Both the position numbers and the translations under genes were made by a program. Positions 34,988 to 44,093 of a stretch of DNA of 64,000 nt are shown here, piece by piece. The notes under the pieces are model-generated. The model was given only the letters and a program-made list of their open reading frames with translations. It was not told where the DNA came from and did not search any database. The first letter of the stretch is position 1. Each line of letters opens with the position of its first letter. This stretch comes from Pseudoduganella violacea (GTDB taxonomy: Bacteria; Pseudomonadota; Gammaproteobacteria; Burkholderiales; Burkholderiaceae_D): contig NZ_JACHXD010000010.1 in assembly GCF_014191875.1 (NCBI RefSeq), forward strand, positions 1-64,000, in the 5' to 3' direction.

Positions 34988-37012
34988 ATGCCCAATTCCG
35001 TCCCTACATCGTCCAGCCGCCTGCATTTTGCCCATCCGGTACGCTGGCTGCTGCCCGTGGTGCTGGTGTTGTTCTTTCTCGCCATTTTGATCTGGCTACC
35101 CTGGCAGGCGCGCCAGATGGAGCGTAGCGAGCGCCAGGAACAGCTGATCGCCGATACGCTGTGGGTGGAGCAAACCATCCGTTTCCAGCTGGGGCGCCAT
35201 GAAGAGAGCTTGCGCGGCCTGGGCGGCGAGATTGCCGCCGGCCAGCTGCACGGCGCGCGCCTGCGCCAGCGCCTGGAAAGCCTGCTGAAGAACGGCCGTG
35301 AGCTGCGCCGCGTGATGTGGGTCGATGCCCAGGGCAAGGTGCTCGCCTCCAGCGAGGAAGCGCCGGCGCTCCTGGCCGGCCTGTCGCCGGCCTCGCTGGC
35401 CGCGGCCGAACGCGCCCGCCTGTCGCGCAATCCCGTCTACGCCCAGCCCGAAACCCAGGCCGAGAATCCGGCCGGCCCGCCGGGCGCCATCATGATGGAT
35501 TTCCACGTGCCCCTGTTCAGCGGCGAGCGCTGGCTGGGCAGCCTGGTCGCCACCTTCCAGCTCAGCGCCGTGCTGGAAGAGATGGTGCCCTGGTGGTTCG
35601 CCCAGGACAATCAAATCACCCTGCTCGACCGCGACGACAAGGTGCTGGCCCAGCGCGCCGCCGCAGGCCCTGGCCACGGCGTCTACACGCATAAGCGCGC
35701 GCTCGACCTGCCCGGCACCGTCATCACCCTCGTCACCGACAGCATCAAGAGCGAGCCGCGCCTGCTGCCCAATCTGCTGGTCGGTTCGGTCATCGCGCTC
35801 TCGCTGGCCTTGTTATGGAGCTTGCTCGCGCTGTGGGGCCATATCTCGCGCCGCCTGGCGGCCGAAGGCGCGCTGCGCCAGCAGATGAGCTTTCGCACGG
35901 CGATGGAAAATTCCCTGGTCACCGGCCTGCGCGCGCGCGACCTGGAAGGCCGCATCACCTATGTCAATCCAGCCTTCTGCCAGATGGTCGGCTATCCGGC
36001 TGAGGAACTGGTGGGCAAGCTGCCGCCCATGCCTTACTGGGCGCCGGAAGCCATGGCCGAATACCAGGGCCGCCTGGCCAGCGTGCTGGCGGGCGCCGTC
36101 ACGCCGCAGGTCGAAACCATCTTCCAGCGCGCCGACGGCGAACGCGTGCCGGTGCTGATCTTCGAAGCGCCGCTGGTGGACAAGGACGGCCGGCAAACCG
36201 GCTGGATGGGTTCCATCCTCGACATCTCGGACCGCAAGCGCATCGAAGAACTGAACCGCGAGCACCAGGAAAAGCTGCAGGCCAGCGCGCGCCTGGCCAC
36301 CATGGGCGAAATCGCCTCGATGCTGGCGCATGAGCTGAACCAGCCGCTGGCGGCCATTTCCAGCTACACCACGGGTGCCCTGAATCTGCTCAAGCGCAAT
36401 GCCGAGGAACACAAGCCGGTCGACGCCACGCTGCTGCGGCCGGCGCTGGAACAGGCCAGCGCCCAGGCCCAGCGCGCCGGCCAGATCATCCGCAGCGTGC
36501 ACGAATTCGTCAAAAAACGCGAGCCGGAACGCCAGGACGTGAGCCTGGCCTCGATGGTCGACAGCATCCGCGCCCTGATCGAAATGCAGGCGCGCCAGCA
36601 CTACGTTTCCTTCGTGCTGGATATTCCGGCCACGCTGCCGCTGGTACGCGCCGACCGCGTGATGATCGAGCAGGTGCTGCTGAACCTGACGCGCAACGCC
36701 ATCGAATCCATGGCCGACGTGCCGCCTGCGCGGCGCGTGCTGAGCATCGTGGCCGAATACACCGCCGGCGGCGAGTCGGAACCGGAACAGGTGCTGGTCA
36801 AGGTCATCGACCGTGGCCACGGCATTCCGCGCGAAGTGGCCGAACGCCTGTTCTCGGCTTTCTTCAGCACCAAGGCCGAAGGCATGGGCATGGGCCTGAA
36901 CATCTGCCGCACCGCCATCGAATTCCACGGCGGCACGCTGGAGCACGGCGACAATCCGCAAGGCGGTACCATATTCACATTTACACTGCCGGCATCGACC
37001 GCAGGACACTGA
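34988..37012 (+). CDS. dctS: C4-dicarboxylate sensor histidine kinase (DctS/DctB-like)
   Basis: A 674-residue membrane kinase. Two helices (about 17-36 and 255-280) bracket a periplasmic sensor domain. A PAS domain follows (RITYVNPAFCQMVGYPAEEL), then the His phospho-acceptor in MLAHELNQPLAAIS and an ATPase domain with NLTRNAIESM, DRGHGIP and GMGMGLNICRTAIEFHGG. The partner gene starts 13 bases after its stop. Pairing with a LuxR-type regulator next to TRAP genes follows the Rhodobacter DctSR-DctPQM pattern. Confidence 0.9.
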   Translation: MPNSVPTSSSRLHFAHPVRWLLPVVLVLFFLAILIWLPWQARQMERSERQEQLIADTLWVEQTIRFQLGRHEESLRGLGGEIAAGQLHGARLRQRLESLLKNGRELRRVMWVDAQGKVLASSEEAPALLAGLSPASLAAAERARLSRNPVYAQPETQAENPAGPPGAIMMDFHVPLFSGERWLGSLVATFQLSAVLEEMVPWWFAQDNQITLLDRDDKVLAQRAAAGPGHGVYTHKRALDLPGTVITLVTDSIKSEPRLLPNLLVGSVIALSLALLWSLLALWGHISRRLAAEGALRQQMSFRTAMENSLVTGLRARDLEGRITYVNPAFCQMVGYPAEELVGKLPPMPYWAPEAMAEYQGRLASVLAGAVTPQVETIFQRADGERVPVLIFEAPLVDKDGRQTGWMGSILDISDRKRIEELNREHQEKLQASARLATMGEIASMLAHELNQPLAAISSYTTGALNLLKRNAEEHKPVDATLLRPALEQASAQAQRAGQIIRSVHEFVKKREPERQDVSLASMVDSIRALIEMQARQHYVSFVLDIPATLPLVRADRVMIEQVLLNLTRNAIESMADVPPARRVLSIVAEYTAGGESEPEQVLVKVIDRGHGIPREVAERLFSAFFSTKAEGMGMGLNICRTAIEFHGGTLEHGDNPQGGTIFTFTLPASTAGH

Positions 37013-37025
37013 ACGAGGGGACACA

Positions 37026-37613
37026 ATGCTGCATATAGTTGACGACGAAGAGGTGGTGCGCGACTCCCTGTCCTGGCTGGCCAGTTCGCGCGGCATCGCC
37101 GCCACCGCCTACGCCAGCGTGGCCGATTTCCTGGCCTACGCCGCCGCCGGCCAGTTCGACGCCGAAGGCGACTGCGTGCTGCTCGACGTGCGCATGCCCG
37201 AGATGAACGGCATCGCCGTCTTCGACCAATTGGCCGCGCGCGGCCTGACCCAGCGCCTGCCGGTGATCTTCCTCACCGGCCACGGCGACGTGCCGATGGC
37301 GGTGGACGCGCTCAAGCGCGGCGCCTTCGATTTCTGCGAAAAGCCCTTCAACGACAACCAGTTGATGGACCGCGTGCAGGAAGGCCTGGCCGCGGCCCGC
37401 CACGCCAGCGCCGCCGACGCCGTGCGCGCCCGCCTGGCCACCCTGTCCTCGCGCGAACGCGAAGTGCTGGACCTGATCCTGGCCGGCAAAATGAACAAGG
37501 TGGTGGCCGACGAGCTGGGCATCAGCATGCGCACCGTCGAAGTCCACCGCGCCCACATCTTCGACAAGATGCAGGTCAAGACCGCGGTGGAGCTGGCGGG
37601 CTTGCTGAAGTAG
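37026..37613 (+). CDS. dctR: two-component response regulator, FixJ/LuxR type (DctR-like)
   Basis: A 195-residue regulator. The receiver has the acidic pair DDEE at residues 6-9, the phospho-acceptor Asp in LLDVRMPEMNG, Thr in FLTGHGD and Lys in EKPF. The C-terminal LuxR helix-turn-helix reads LSSREREVLDLILAGKMNK ... ISMRTVEVHRAHI. It should activate the divergent dctPQM genes when dicarboxylate is sensed by DctS. Confidence 0.92.
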   Translation: MLHIVDDEEVVRDSLSWLASSRGIAATAYASVADFLAYAAAGQFDAEGDCVLLDVRMPEMNGIAVFDQLAARGLTQRLPVIFLTGHGDVPMAVDALKRGAFDFCEKPFNDNQLMDRVQEGLAAARHASAADAVRARLATLSSREREVLDLILAGKMNKVVADELGISMRTVEVHRAHIFDKMQVKTAVELAGLLK

Positions 37614-37619
37614 GCCGGT

Positions 37620-37940
37620 CTATTCGGCAAACAGTTCCTGCAAGCGCGCCAGGCTGGCGCTCAGCGTAGGCGCGTCAGCATGGCCCAACCTGCGAATGAG
37701 GCGGGTTTTATCGATCGCCCGAACCTGATCCAGCAGAATCAGCCCATGCTTCAACTCAAAGGAAACGGGGATACGGTAGGGAGCTGGCTTACTGCCGGTA
37801 GTCATGGGCGCGACGATGACCGTGCGAATGTAATCATGCATTTCAGGAGGGGAAATGATGATGCAGGGTCGCGTTTTCTGAATCTCGCTGCCCACGGCGG
37901 GATCGAGCGCGGCCAGCCAGATATCGCCGCGCTTTACCAC
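37620..37940 (-). CDS. mazF: type II toxin MazF/PemK family
   Basis: A 106-residue mRNA interferase candidate. It has MVKRGDIWLAALDPAVGSEI, KTRPCIIIS, VIVAPMTTG and LDQVRAIDKTRLIRRLG, covering the MazF core with the conserved Arg/Thr positions. It overlaps the antitoxin gene by seven bases and comes second in the operon, the usual order. Confidence 0.92.
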   Translation of the reverse strand: MVKRGDIWLAALDPAVGSEIQKTRPCIIISPPEMHDYIRTVIVAPMTTGSKPAPYRIPVSFELKHGLILLDQVRAIDKTRLIRRLGHADAPTLSASLARLQELFAE

Positions 37941-38185
37941 TCGATTTCCTTGTCTGCCTCATTCGCGAACTCCGGCCAGACCAGTTGATCCTCACCGGTC
38001 TGCGCCAGCGCCTGGCTCGCTTGCGCCCAACCGGCGCGCACGGTCTGCTGCGGCTTACGAAGCACTATCGACTCATCCTCGACAATCAGCTCGACTTCGC
38101 CGCCATCCATCCCGCTTTGCACCAGGATAGGTCTAGGAATCAATACGCCGTCCGCATCGACTGTCTTGCGTATTACCGTTTTCAT
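37934..38185 (-). CDS. mazE: type II antitoxin MazE (AbrB/SpoVT-type)
   Basis: An 83-residue antitoxin. The N-terminal half has the swapped-hairpin DNA-binding pattern (IRPILVQSGM-like, here LIPRPILVQSGMDGGEVELI, VEDESIVLRKP) and the acidic C-terminal tail (EFANEADKEIEW) would neutralise MazF. It should also repress the operon. Confidence 0.88.
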   Translation of the reverse strand: MKTVIRKTVDADGVLIPRPILVQSGMDGGEVELIVEDESIVLRKPQQTVRAGWAQASQALAQTGEDQLVWPEFANEADKEIEW

Positions 38186-38236
38186 ATTGGCCTCCCCTGA
38201 TGGGAATGGTAGTACACAATGTCCGTTCTGTCCTCA

Positions 38237-39292
38237 TCAGCGCACAAAGGCGTCGATGGCGTCGAGCAATTGGGCGCGGCCGAATTGCGGGCGTTCCAGG
38301 TGGATGAAATGCGAGGCGTCTGGGATGCGCAGCACTTGCACCTTGCCGGCGTGGACCAGATCGGCGGCCAGGTTTTGCACGTCTTCGGGACGGGACCAGA
38401 AATCGCGCTCGCCGGCCACGATCAGGGTGGGGGCGGTAATCAGCGAGGCATCCCATTGCTGACGGCCGGTGGCCAGATAAAAACTGTCTTCGAAAGCGCC
38501 GCAGGGCGAGCGGAAGCTCGCAGGCGCGCGCGCGCCGCTGCCTGGATCGCTGGCCAGCGCGGCCTGGGCATAGGCCTGCGCCACTTGCGGATCGCGCCGC
38601 ACGCTCTTGTCGGCTTCGGGGATGGCATCGTCCCAGGGGCGGGCCAGCGACGCCGCTTCGTTCAGGCGATAGGCACCGCAAGCGCCCGGATTGAAGCGGC
38701 CCGGCTGCGCGGGATGCTCCATGCGCGAACCTTTGCCGATCAGCGCATGCGGCGTGCTGCCGCGATACAGGCTATTCAGCACGATCAGGGCGCTCAGCCT
38801 GTCCGGATGCAGACTGGCATAGTGGCCGGCCCACTGGCCGCCGGTCGCCCAGCCGAACAGCGCGACGCGCTGCCCCTTGCGGCGCTGGCGGATGAACTCC
38901 ACGGCGGCGCCGATATCCTGCACCGCCTCATTGCTGCGCACCAGCGGCGCGTGCGCCGACGGCGCCTGCTCCAACTGCACCGGACGGGCCGAGTCGCCGT
39001 AGCCGCGCACATCCAGCAGATACACGTCGAAGCCGCGTTGCGCCAGGTCGGCGGCGAAGGAGCCGCCGGCCACGGGCAGGTCGAAAGAGCCGACGCCCGC
39101 CACCCGCGCTCCATGCAGCAGCAGAATCGCCCTGCCCTCGCCCGCGGCGCCGCGCACCTGGCGCAGATGCAAACGCATGCCCGCGATGTTTTCCGTGTAC
39201 AGCTCCTGGCGCTGCAGCGTCTCCTGCGCGCGGCTCGGCGCGGGACCAGACAACATCAGAGGCAAAATCAGGGCAAGCGTCAGTCGCGGCAT
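38237..39292 (-). CDS. alpha/beta hydrolase-fold protein lacking the serine nucleophile
   Basis: A 351-residue secreted protein with a signal peptide (MPRLTLALILPLMLSGPAPS). The fold is clear: LLHGARVAGVGSFD, DVYLLDVRGYGDSARP, the nucleophile-elbow region, a VAGERDFWSRPEDV acid and DASHFIHLERP histidine. However, the elbow reads GWATGG at 147-152, so alanine (codon GCG, 38846-38848) sits where serine is expected. One base change from TCG would restore it. The protein may be a non-enzymatic member, or the base should be checked. Neighbours give no substrate. Confidence 0.85.
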   Translation of the reverse strand: MPRLTLALILPLMLSGPAPSRAQETLQRQELYTENIAGMRLHLRQVRGAAGEGRAILLLHGARVAGVGSFDLPVAGGSFAADLAQRGFDVYLLDVRGYGDSARPVQLEQAPSAHAPLVRSNEAVQDIGAAVEFIRQRRKGQRVALFGWATGGQWAGHYASLHPDRLSALIVLNSLYRGSTPHALIGKGSRMEHPAQPGRFNPGACGAYRLNEAASLARPWDDAIPEADKSVRRDPQVAQAYAQAALASDPGSGARAPASFRSPCGAFEDSFYLATGRQQWDASLITAPTLIVAGERDFWSRPEDVQNLAADLVHAGKVQVLRIPDASHFIHLERPQFGRAQLLDAIDAFVR

Positions 39293-39410
39293 CGATGCAT
39301 CTCCGTGTGGATGGTGGAGCGCAGTGTGGCATTAGGCGCAACTTCAGGCAAGCACCGGACATGGCGGATCAAGGGCGGCCGGCCGTCTCCGCGCCTTGAT
39401 CCGGCGCCGC

Positions 39411-40407
39411 TTACTTGATCGGCAGGGCGATCGGGCGCATCGGTGCGGCGTCGGCGCCGCGCAGCTTCAGCGACGCGCCGATGAAGGCGAACTGGTAGAC
39501 CTTGTCGCGCGCCAGACCTTCCAGATTCACCAGCTCCATGATCGGCACGCCGTGCTCGGCCAGCAGATAGGTGTGCAGCGGGATGTAGTTATCCTTGACT
39601 TCGGAGGGGAAGGTTTCGAAGCTCAGATTGTCGGCGCCCACCACCATCGCGCCCTTGTCTTCCACCAGGAAGCGCGCCGCGTCCAGGCCCATGCCGGGCG
39701 GATTGGCCATGTATTCCTGCGCCTTTTCATATTGCTGCATGCGGCCGGTGCGGATCAGCACCACATCGCCTTTTTCCAGCGCCACCTTCTGCTTGGCCAA
39801 CGCCTCGACCAGATCCTGGCGCGTGATGCGGTAAGCGTCCGGCAGCATGCTCACGCCCTTGGCGGCGGCCACGTCGATCATCACGCCGCGGGCGATGATG
39901 GGGGGCAGCTTCTCGGCGCCGGTCACGTCCCAGCCGCGGTCGCCCAGATGCTCGGACGCCTTGAAGCCGTTATAGATCTTGCCGTTCAGGCCGAAGTGGT
40001 TGAGCGCGTCGATGTGGGTGCCCATATGCGAATACATCGAGATGGCGGCGCCGGTGTAGCTGACGTGCTCATTCATCTTCTTGCCGGTGCCCATGGGGTC
40101 GGACACGCCGTTGCCATGCGGCGTATGCGTCATCCACATCAGATAGGGCGGATCGCCGGCCGCCTGCCAGCTCGGCATGCCGACAAAGTAATCCACCGAC
40201 AGGTCATAGGCCGCGCCGCCCGTCACGCGCGCCATGATGGCGGCGCGCGAGGCCGGCGTGACCAGGTTCAGGCGGCCGATCTCGTCCTTCGGCCCCCAGG
40301 GGCTGATGCCCACTTCGGCGGCCTGGGCCGCCCCCCTGGCCCAGCACGCCGGCACCCAGCAGCGCCAGCACAGCCGCCACGCGGCGCATACGAATCGATT
40401 TGCTCAT
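39411..40407 (-). CDS. cyclase-family protein (kynurenine formamidase-like), frame broken in signal peptide
   Basis: The main frame ends at 39411 and gives about 305 residues of a Cyclase-superfamily metal hydrolase with the family metal motif MYSHMGTHIDALNHFG and a GDVVLIRTG block. Its natural start lies in another frame: MSKSIRMRRVAAVLALLGAG at 40407 is a typical signal peptide. The two join if the six-C run at 40331-40336 had five bases, giving ...GQGAAQAAEVG with an AQA-type cleavage site. The protein would be exported and about 330 residues long. It is divergent from a LysR gene, its likely regulator. Confidence 0.75.
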
Positions 40408-40440
40408 CTTGTTTCCTTTCTGGTTGAGATAGACGAGAGC

Positions 40441-40460
40441 TTATTCAATTCTCCGGATAA
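40441..40460. promoter_or_regulatory. candidate LysR-type operator
   Basis: TTATTCAATTCTCCGGATAA is an imperfect palindrome in the 100-base gap between the cyclase and LysR genes. Its form and place suit a LysR regulator binding site. Confidence 0.4.
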
Positions 40461-40507
40461 AATAATCAGCAATTCAGCACATACATATTTCACTCACAGG
40501 ACACAAT

Positions 40508-41401
40508 GTGGACTTATTGAACGCCATGCAATCCTTCCGCCGCGTAGTCGAGCTCAGCAGCTTCAACCAGGCGGCGGCCGAGCTGGGCCTGTCGCCGGCC
40601 GGCATCGGCAAGCAGGTGCGCTGGCTCGAACAGCGCCTGAACGCCGTGCTGCTGTCGCGCACCACGCGCACCATGCGCCTGACCGATACCGGCCACGCCT
40701 ACTACCAGGAATGCTGCCGCCTGCTCGACGAGCTCGAAAGCCTGGAACGCGCCACCGCCGCCGACAGCGTCGAGCTGAGCGGGCGGCTGCGCCTGAACGC
40801 GCCGCTCTCCTTCAGCGTGGCCGTGCTGGGGCCGCTGCTGGCGCGCTTCATGGCCGCTTATCCGCAGCTGAAGGTCGAGCTGACCTTGACCGATCGCCTG
40901 CTCGACGTGGTGTCGGAAGGCTTCGATCTGTCGCTGCGCGTGCGCACCGCGCTGCCCGATTCCTCGCTGGTGGCGCGGCCGCTGGGCAAGGTCGAACAGC
41001 TGATCTGCGCCGCGCCCGCCTATCTGGCCGCGCGCGGCACGCCGGCCACGCCGGCCGAGCTGGCCCTGCACGACTGCCTGGCCTATCGCCTGGCCGAGAT
41101 GCCGGGCCGCTGGGCGCTGCGCGGTCCCGAGGGCGAAAGCCTGATCGCGCTGCCGGTGCGCTTCTCGGCCGACAACAGCCTGATGCTGGCCCAGATGCTG
41201 GCGGCCGGCGCCGGCATCGGCACCCTGCCCTCCTTTGTCGCCCGCCCGCTGCTGGACGAGGGCCGCCTGCACACCGTGCTGCCCGGCTACAGCCTGGCGG
41301 CGCGCACCGCCTATGCCGTCTATCCGAGCAACCGCCATCTGCCGCGCAAGGTACGCGTACTGCTCGATTTCCTGGCCGAGGAATTGCCTACTTTATTATA
41401 A
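40508..41401 (+). CDS. LysR-family transcriptional regulator
   Basis: A 297-residue LTTR with N-terminal helix-turn-helix (FRRVVELSSFNQAAAELGLS, then KQVRWLEQRLNAVLLSRTTR) and an effector domain. The start is the GTG at 40508; an overlapping ATG two bases earlier is in another frame. It is divergent from the cyclase-family gene across 100 bases, the classic arrangement in which the regulator controls its neighbour. Confidence 0.9.
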   Translation: MDLLNAMQSFRRVVELSSFNQAAAELGLSPAGIGKQVRWLEQRLNAVLLSRTTRTMRLTDTGHAYYQECCRLLDELESLERATAADSVELSGRLRLNAPLSFSVAVLGPLLARFMAAYPQLKVELTLTDRLLDVVSEGFDLSLRVRTALPDSSLVARPLGKVEQLICAAPAYLAARGTPATPAELALHDCLAYRLAEMPGRWALRGPEGESLIALPVRFSADNSLMLAQMLAAGAGIGTLPSFVARPLLDEGRLHTVLPGYSLAARTAYAVYPSNRHLPRKVRVLLDFLAEELPTLL

Positions 41402-41413
41402 AAAAGCATTTTC

Positions 41414-41425
41414 ATAAGCGCTTAT
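41414..41425. promoter_or_regulatory. perfect palindrome before the MarR gene
   Basis: ATAAGCGCTTAT is a perfect 12-base palindrome 20-31 bases before the marR-type start. It overlaps or touches a possible -10 box TATATT at 41425-41430. Autorepression by the MarR protein is the simplest reading. Confidence 0.5.
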
Positions 41426-41444
41426 ATATTGTTAGGATAGCTCC

Positions 41445-41906
41445 ATGAAACCAGGACTCGGAACCCAGTTGCGCCACCTGATCGAACTGCTCGACGGGGC
41501 CGTGCAAGCCGTCTATGAAGAAGCGGGCATTGATTACCGCCCGCGCTACACGCCGGTGATGCGCGCCCTGCAAGCGCAGGGCAGTTGCAGCATCGGCCAG
41601 ATCGCCGAAGCGGCCGGCATCACCCAGCCGGCCGCCACCCAGACGGTGGCGCTGATGCAGAAGGCGGGCTTGGTCGCGGCCGCGCCCGGCGCGACGGACG
41701 CGCGGCAAAAGCGCATCCAATTCAGCGCCGCCGGGCTGGCCCTGTTGCCCCAGCTGGAGCAATGCTGGCGCGCCACGGCCGAAGCCGCCGACAGCCTGGA
41801 CCAGGAACTGCCCTACCCCTTATCCACCGCGCTGGCCGACGCCATCGCGGCGCTCGAACGCCAGAGTTTCGGCGCGCGCATACGCCAGGCCCGCAGCAAG
41901 CAATAA
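41445..41906 (+). CDS. MarR-family transcriptional regulator
   Basis: A 153-residue winged-helix regulator: YTPVMRALQAQGSCSIGQIAEAAGITQPAATQTV is the helix-turn-helix region (only part of the recognition helix is needed here: ITQPAATQTVALMQKAG), with the wing at PGATDARQKRIQFSAAG. It is followed after 19 bases by a CPBP protease gene with a strong ribosome site, so they form an operon. Confidence 0.88.
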   Translation: MKPGLGTQLRHLIELLDGAVQAVYEEAGIDYRPRYTPVMRALQAQGSCSIGQIAEAAGITQPAATQTVALMQKAGLVAAAPGATDARQKRIQFSAAGLALLPQLEQCWRATAEAADSLDQELPYPLSTALADAIAALERQSFGARIRQARSKQ

Positions 41907-41925
41907 CAACACACAAGGAGGCTTT

Positions 41926-42786
41926 ATGAACACCGCGCAGCAAACCGTGATGCCCATCCCCACCTTCCGCCACCGCATGCTGGCCAAGCCCCTGGTGCGC
42001 GGCATCGTCGCCGCCCTCGCCGTCGTCGTGCCGCTGGCCGCCGCGCTGATGCTGTCGGAAGCCATCGCCCCCAAACATCTGCGCGTGATCTGGCCGAACA
42101 TCCTGGCCATGCTGGCCTGCCTGGCCGGCTACGGCTTCTACGTGCACCGCGTGGAAAAGCGGCCGCTACTGGAATTGTCGGGGCCGGACGCGCTCGGCGA
42201 AACCCTGGCCGGCGCCGGCCTCGGCCTGCTGCTCAGCCTGGGCGCGCTGCTGCCGCTGTGGCTACTCAACGTCTACCAGGTACAGGGCGTGAACGCCTGG
42301 ACGGTGCTGTTGAAACCGGCGGCCGGCATGGCCCTGGTCGCCGTGTTCGAAGAGCTGCTGTGCCGCGCCGTGCTGTTCCGTCTGGTCGAAAAATCCTGGG
42401 GCAGCGCCACCGCGCTGGTGGTCTCCCTGCTGTTTTTCATCGTCGCCCACCTGCCCAATGAGCACATCAGCGCCATCGGCGTGCTCAACACCGGCATGGC
42501 CGGCATCGGCCTGAGCGCCGCGTATATGGCGACGCGCCGCCTGTGGCTGCCGATCGGCCTGCACTTTGTGTGGAACTACCTGTTCGACGCCGTGTTCTCG
42601 ATCCCCGTTTCCGGCCAGCCCGCCAAAGGCTTGCTGCAAGGCACCATGCACGGCCCCGAGTGGCTCAGCGGCGGCGCCTACGGCATCGAAGCCTCGCTCC
42701 TGACGCTGCTGGTCTGGAGCCTCGCCAGCCTCATCCTGCTGCGCCTGGCCCAGCAGCGCGGCCACACCTTCCCCCGCCCCCGCTAA
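41926..42786 (+). CDS. CPBP-family intramembrane glutamic endopeptidase
   Basis: A 286-residue membrane protein with about eight helices. The family catalytic motif EExxxR is E142-E143-LLC-R147, followed by an FxxxH-type block (FFIVAHLP) and the late HFVWNYLFD. A strong AAGGAGG sits before the start. In bacteria these proteases take part in self-immunity, processing or stress response; here it follows a MarR regulator, which may control it. Confidence 0.88.
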   Translation: MNTAQQTVMPIPTFRHRMLAKPLVRGIVAALAVVVPLAAALMLSEAIAPKHLRVIWPNILAMLACLAGYGFYVHRVEKRPLLELSGPDALGETLAGAGLGLLLSLGALLPLWLLNVYQVQGVNAWTVLLKPAAGMALVAVFEELLCRAVLFRLVEKSWGSATALVVSLLFFIVAHLPNEHISAIGVLNTGMAGIGLSAAYMATRRLWLPIGLHFVWNYLFDAVFSIPVSGQPAKGLLQGTMHGPEWLSGGAYGIEASLLTLLVWSLASLILLRLAQQRGHTFPRPR

Positions 42787-42796
42787 GCTCCCCCCG

Positions 42797-42925
42797 TTTG
42801 CGCCAAATCAAACAATGTCCACCCTGGTGTCAGGCACCCGAGGTGGACATTCTTTGATCTTGCGCAAGGAATGTCCGACCTTGGTGCCTGACACCAGGGT
42901 GGGACATTTGCTGATCTAGATCAAA
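42797..42925. repeat. double-hairpin palindromic repeat (copy 3)
   Basis: Two inverted units with the TGGTGTCAGGCACC core. The left unit is slightly diverged (CACCCGAGG after the core), so pairing across the halves is imperfect. It fills the gap between the convergent CPBP and queG genes, close to both stop codons. Confidence 0.88.
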
Positions 42926-42937
42926 GGGGGGGCAGGG

Positions 42938-44035
42938 TCAGCCGTGGCGGGCGAGGGCCCAGCGGATGTGCTCGCGGACCAGTTCGGAGGGGTGCTCGAG
43001 GCGGCTGCGCAGGGCGGCCACGATGGCGGGATCGCCTTTGGCGCCGAGATCGGCGGCGTTGCCCAGGCCGACGGCCAGATTGCGCAGCCAGCGCTCGTGG
43101 CCGATGCGGCGGATGGGACTGCCTTCCATGCGGCGGTTGAATTCGTCCTCGGTCCAGGCCAGCAGCTCGATCATGCCGGCGCTGCCGAGGGCGTGCCGCT
43201 CGTCGAAGTCGGGCAAGGTGGCGCGCTGGGCGAATTTGTTCCAGGGGCAGGCGGTCTGGCAATCGTCGCAGCCGTAGATGCGGTTGCCGATCAGAGGCCG
43301 CAATTCTTCGGGGATGGCGCTTTTCAGCTCGATGGTCAGGTAGGAGATGCAGCGCCGCGCATCCATCCGCCCCGGCGCGACGATGGCCTGGGTCGGGCAG
43401 GCGCTGATGCAGGCGGTGCACTGGCCGCAGTGGGCGCCGGTCGGTTCGTCCACCGGCAGCGGCAAGTCGACCAGGAGCTCGCCCATGAAGAACATGGAAC
43501 CGGCGCTGCGGTTGATCAGCAGGGTGTGCTTGCCGCGCCAGCCCAGGCCGGATTTTTCGGCCAGCGGCAGCTCCATCACCGGCGCCGAGTCGGTGAACAC
43601 GCGGAAGCCGAAGGGGCCGATGCCGGCCTGGATGCGGTCGGCCAATTGCTGCAGCCGGGCGCGCAAGACCTTGTGGTAGTCGCGGCCGCGCGCATACACC
43701 GAGATCACGGCGGCCGAGGGATCGGCCAGGCGGCGCGCTTCGCGTTCGCGCCAGTCTTCCGTCTCGCCGTCCTTGTCCGGCGGCAGATAGTTCATGCGCG
43801 CCGTGATCACGCGCACCGTGCCCGGCACCAGCTCGGCCGGACGCGCTCTTTTCATGCCATGGCTGGCCATATAGTCCATTTCGCCGTGCATGCCGGCGTC
43901 GAGCCAGGCTTGCAGGCCGGCCTCCGCGGCGCTCAGGTCGATGTCGGTGATGCGCACTTCGGCGAAGCCCAGTTCCACGCCCCATGCCTTGATGGCGGCG
44001 GCAAGTTCGGCTAAATTGGCTTGAGAGAGGGACAT
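42938..44035 (-). CDS. queG: epoxyqueuosine reductase QueG
   Basis: Last step of queuosine synthesis in tRNA, a cobalamin- and iron-sulfur-dependent reduction. The 365-residue protein has the two 4Fe-4S motifs CGQCTACISACPTQAI and CDDCQTACPWN, and a C-terminal HEAT-like tail. The start at 44035 (MSLSQANLAEL) fits the family better than the ATG at 44077. It is divergent from tsaE, another tRNA-modification gene. Confidence 0.94.
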   Translation of the reverse strand: MSLSQANLAELAAAIKAWGVELGFAEVRITDIDLSAAEAGLQAWLDAGMHGEMDYMASHGMKRARPAELVPGTVRVITARMNYLPPDKDGETEDWREREARRLADPSAAVISVYARGRDYHKVLRARLQQLADRIQAGIGPFGFRVFTDSAPVMELPLAEKSGLGWRGKHTLLINRSAGSMFFMGELLVDLPLPVDEPTGAHCGQCTACISACPTQAIVAPGRMDARRCISYLTIELKSAIPEELRPLIGNRIYGCDDCQTACPWNKFAQRATLPDFDERHALGSAGMIELLAWTEDEFNRRMEGSPIRRIGHERWLRNLAVGLGNAADLGAKGDPAIVAALRSRLEHPSELVREHIRWALARHG

Positions 44036-44093
44036 CGGGATGCTCCGGCGATTACAATGCCGGCTGAACCGGATCAAACCAATATTTTACTCA

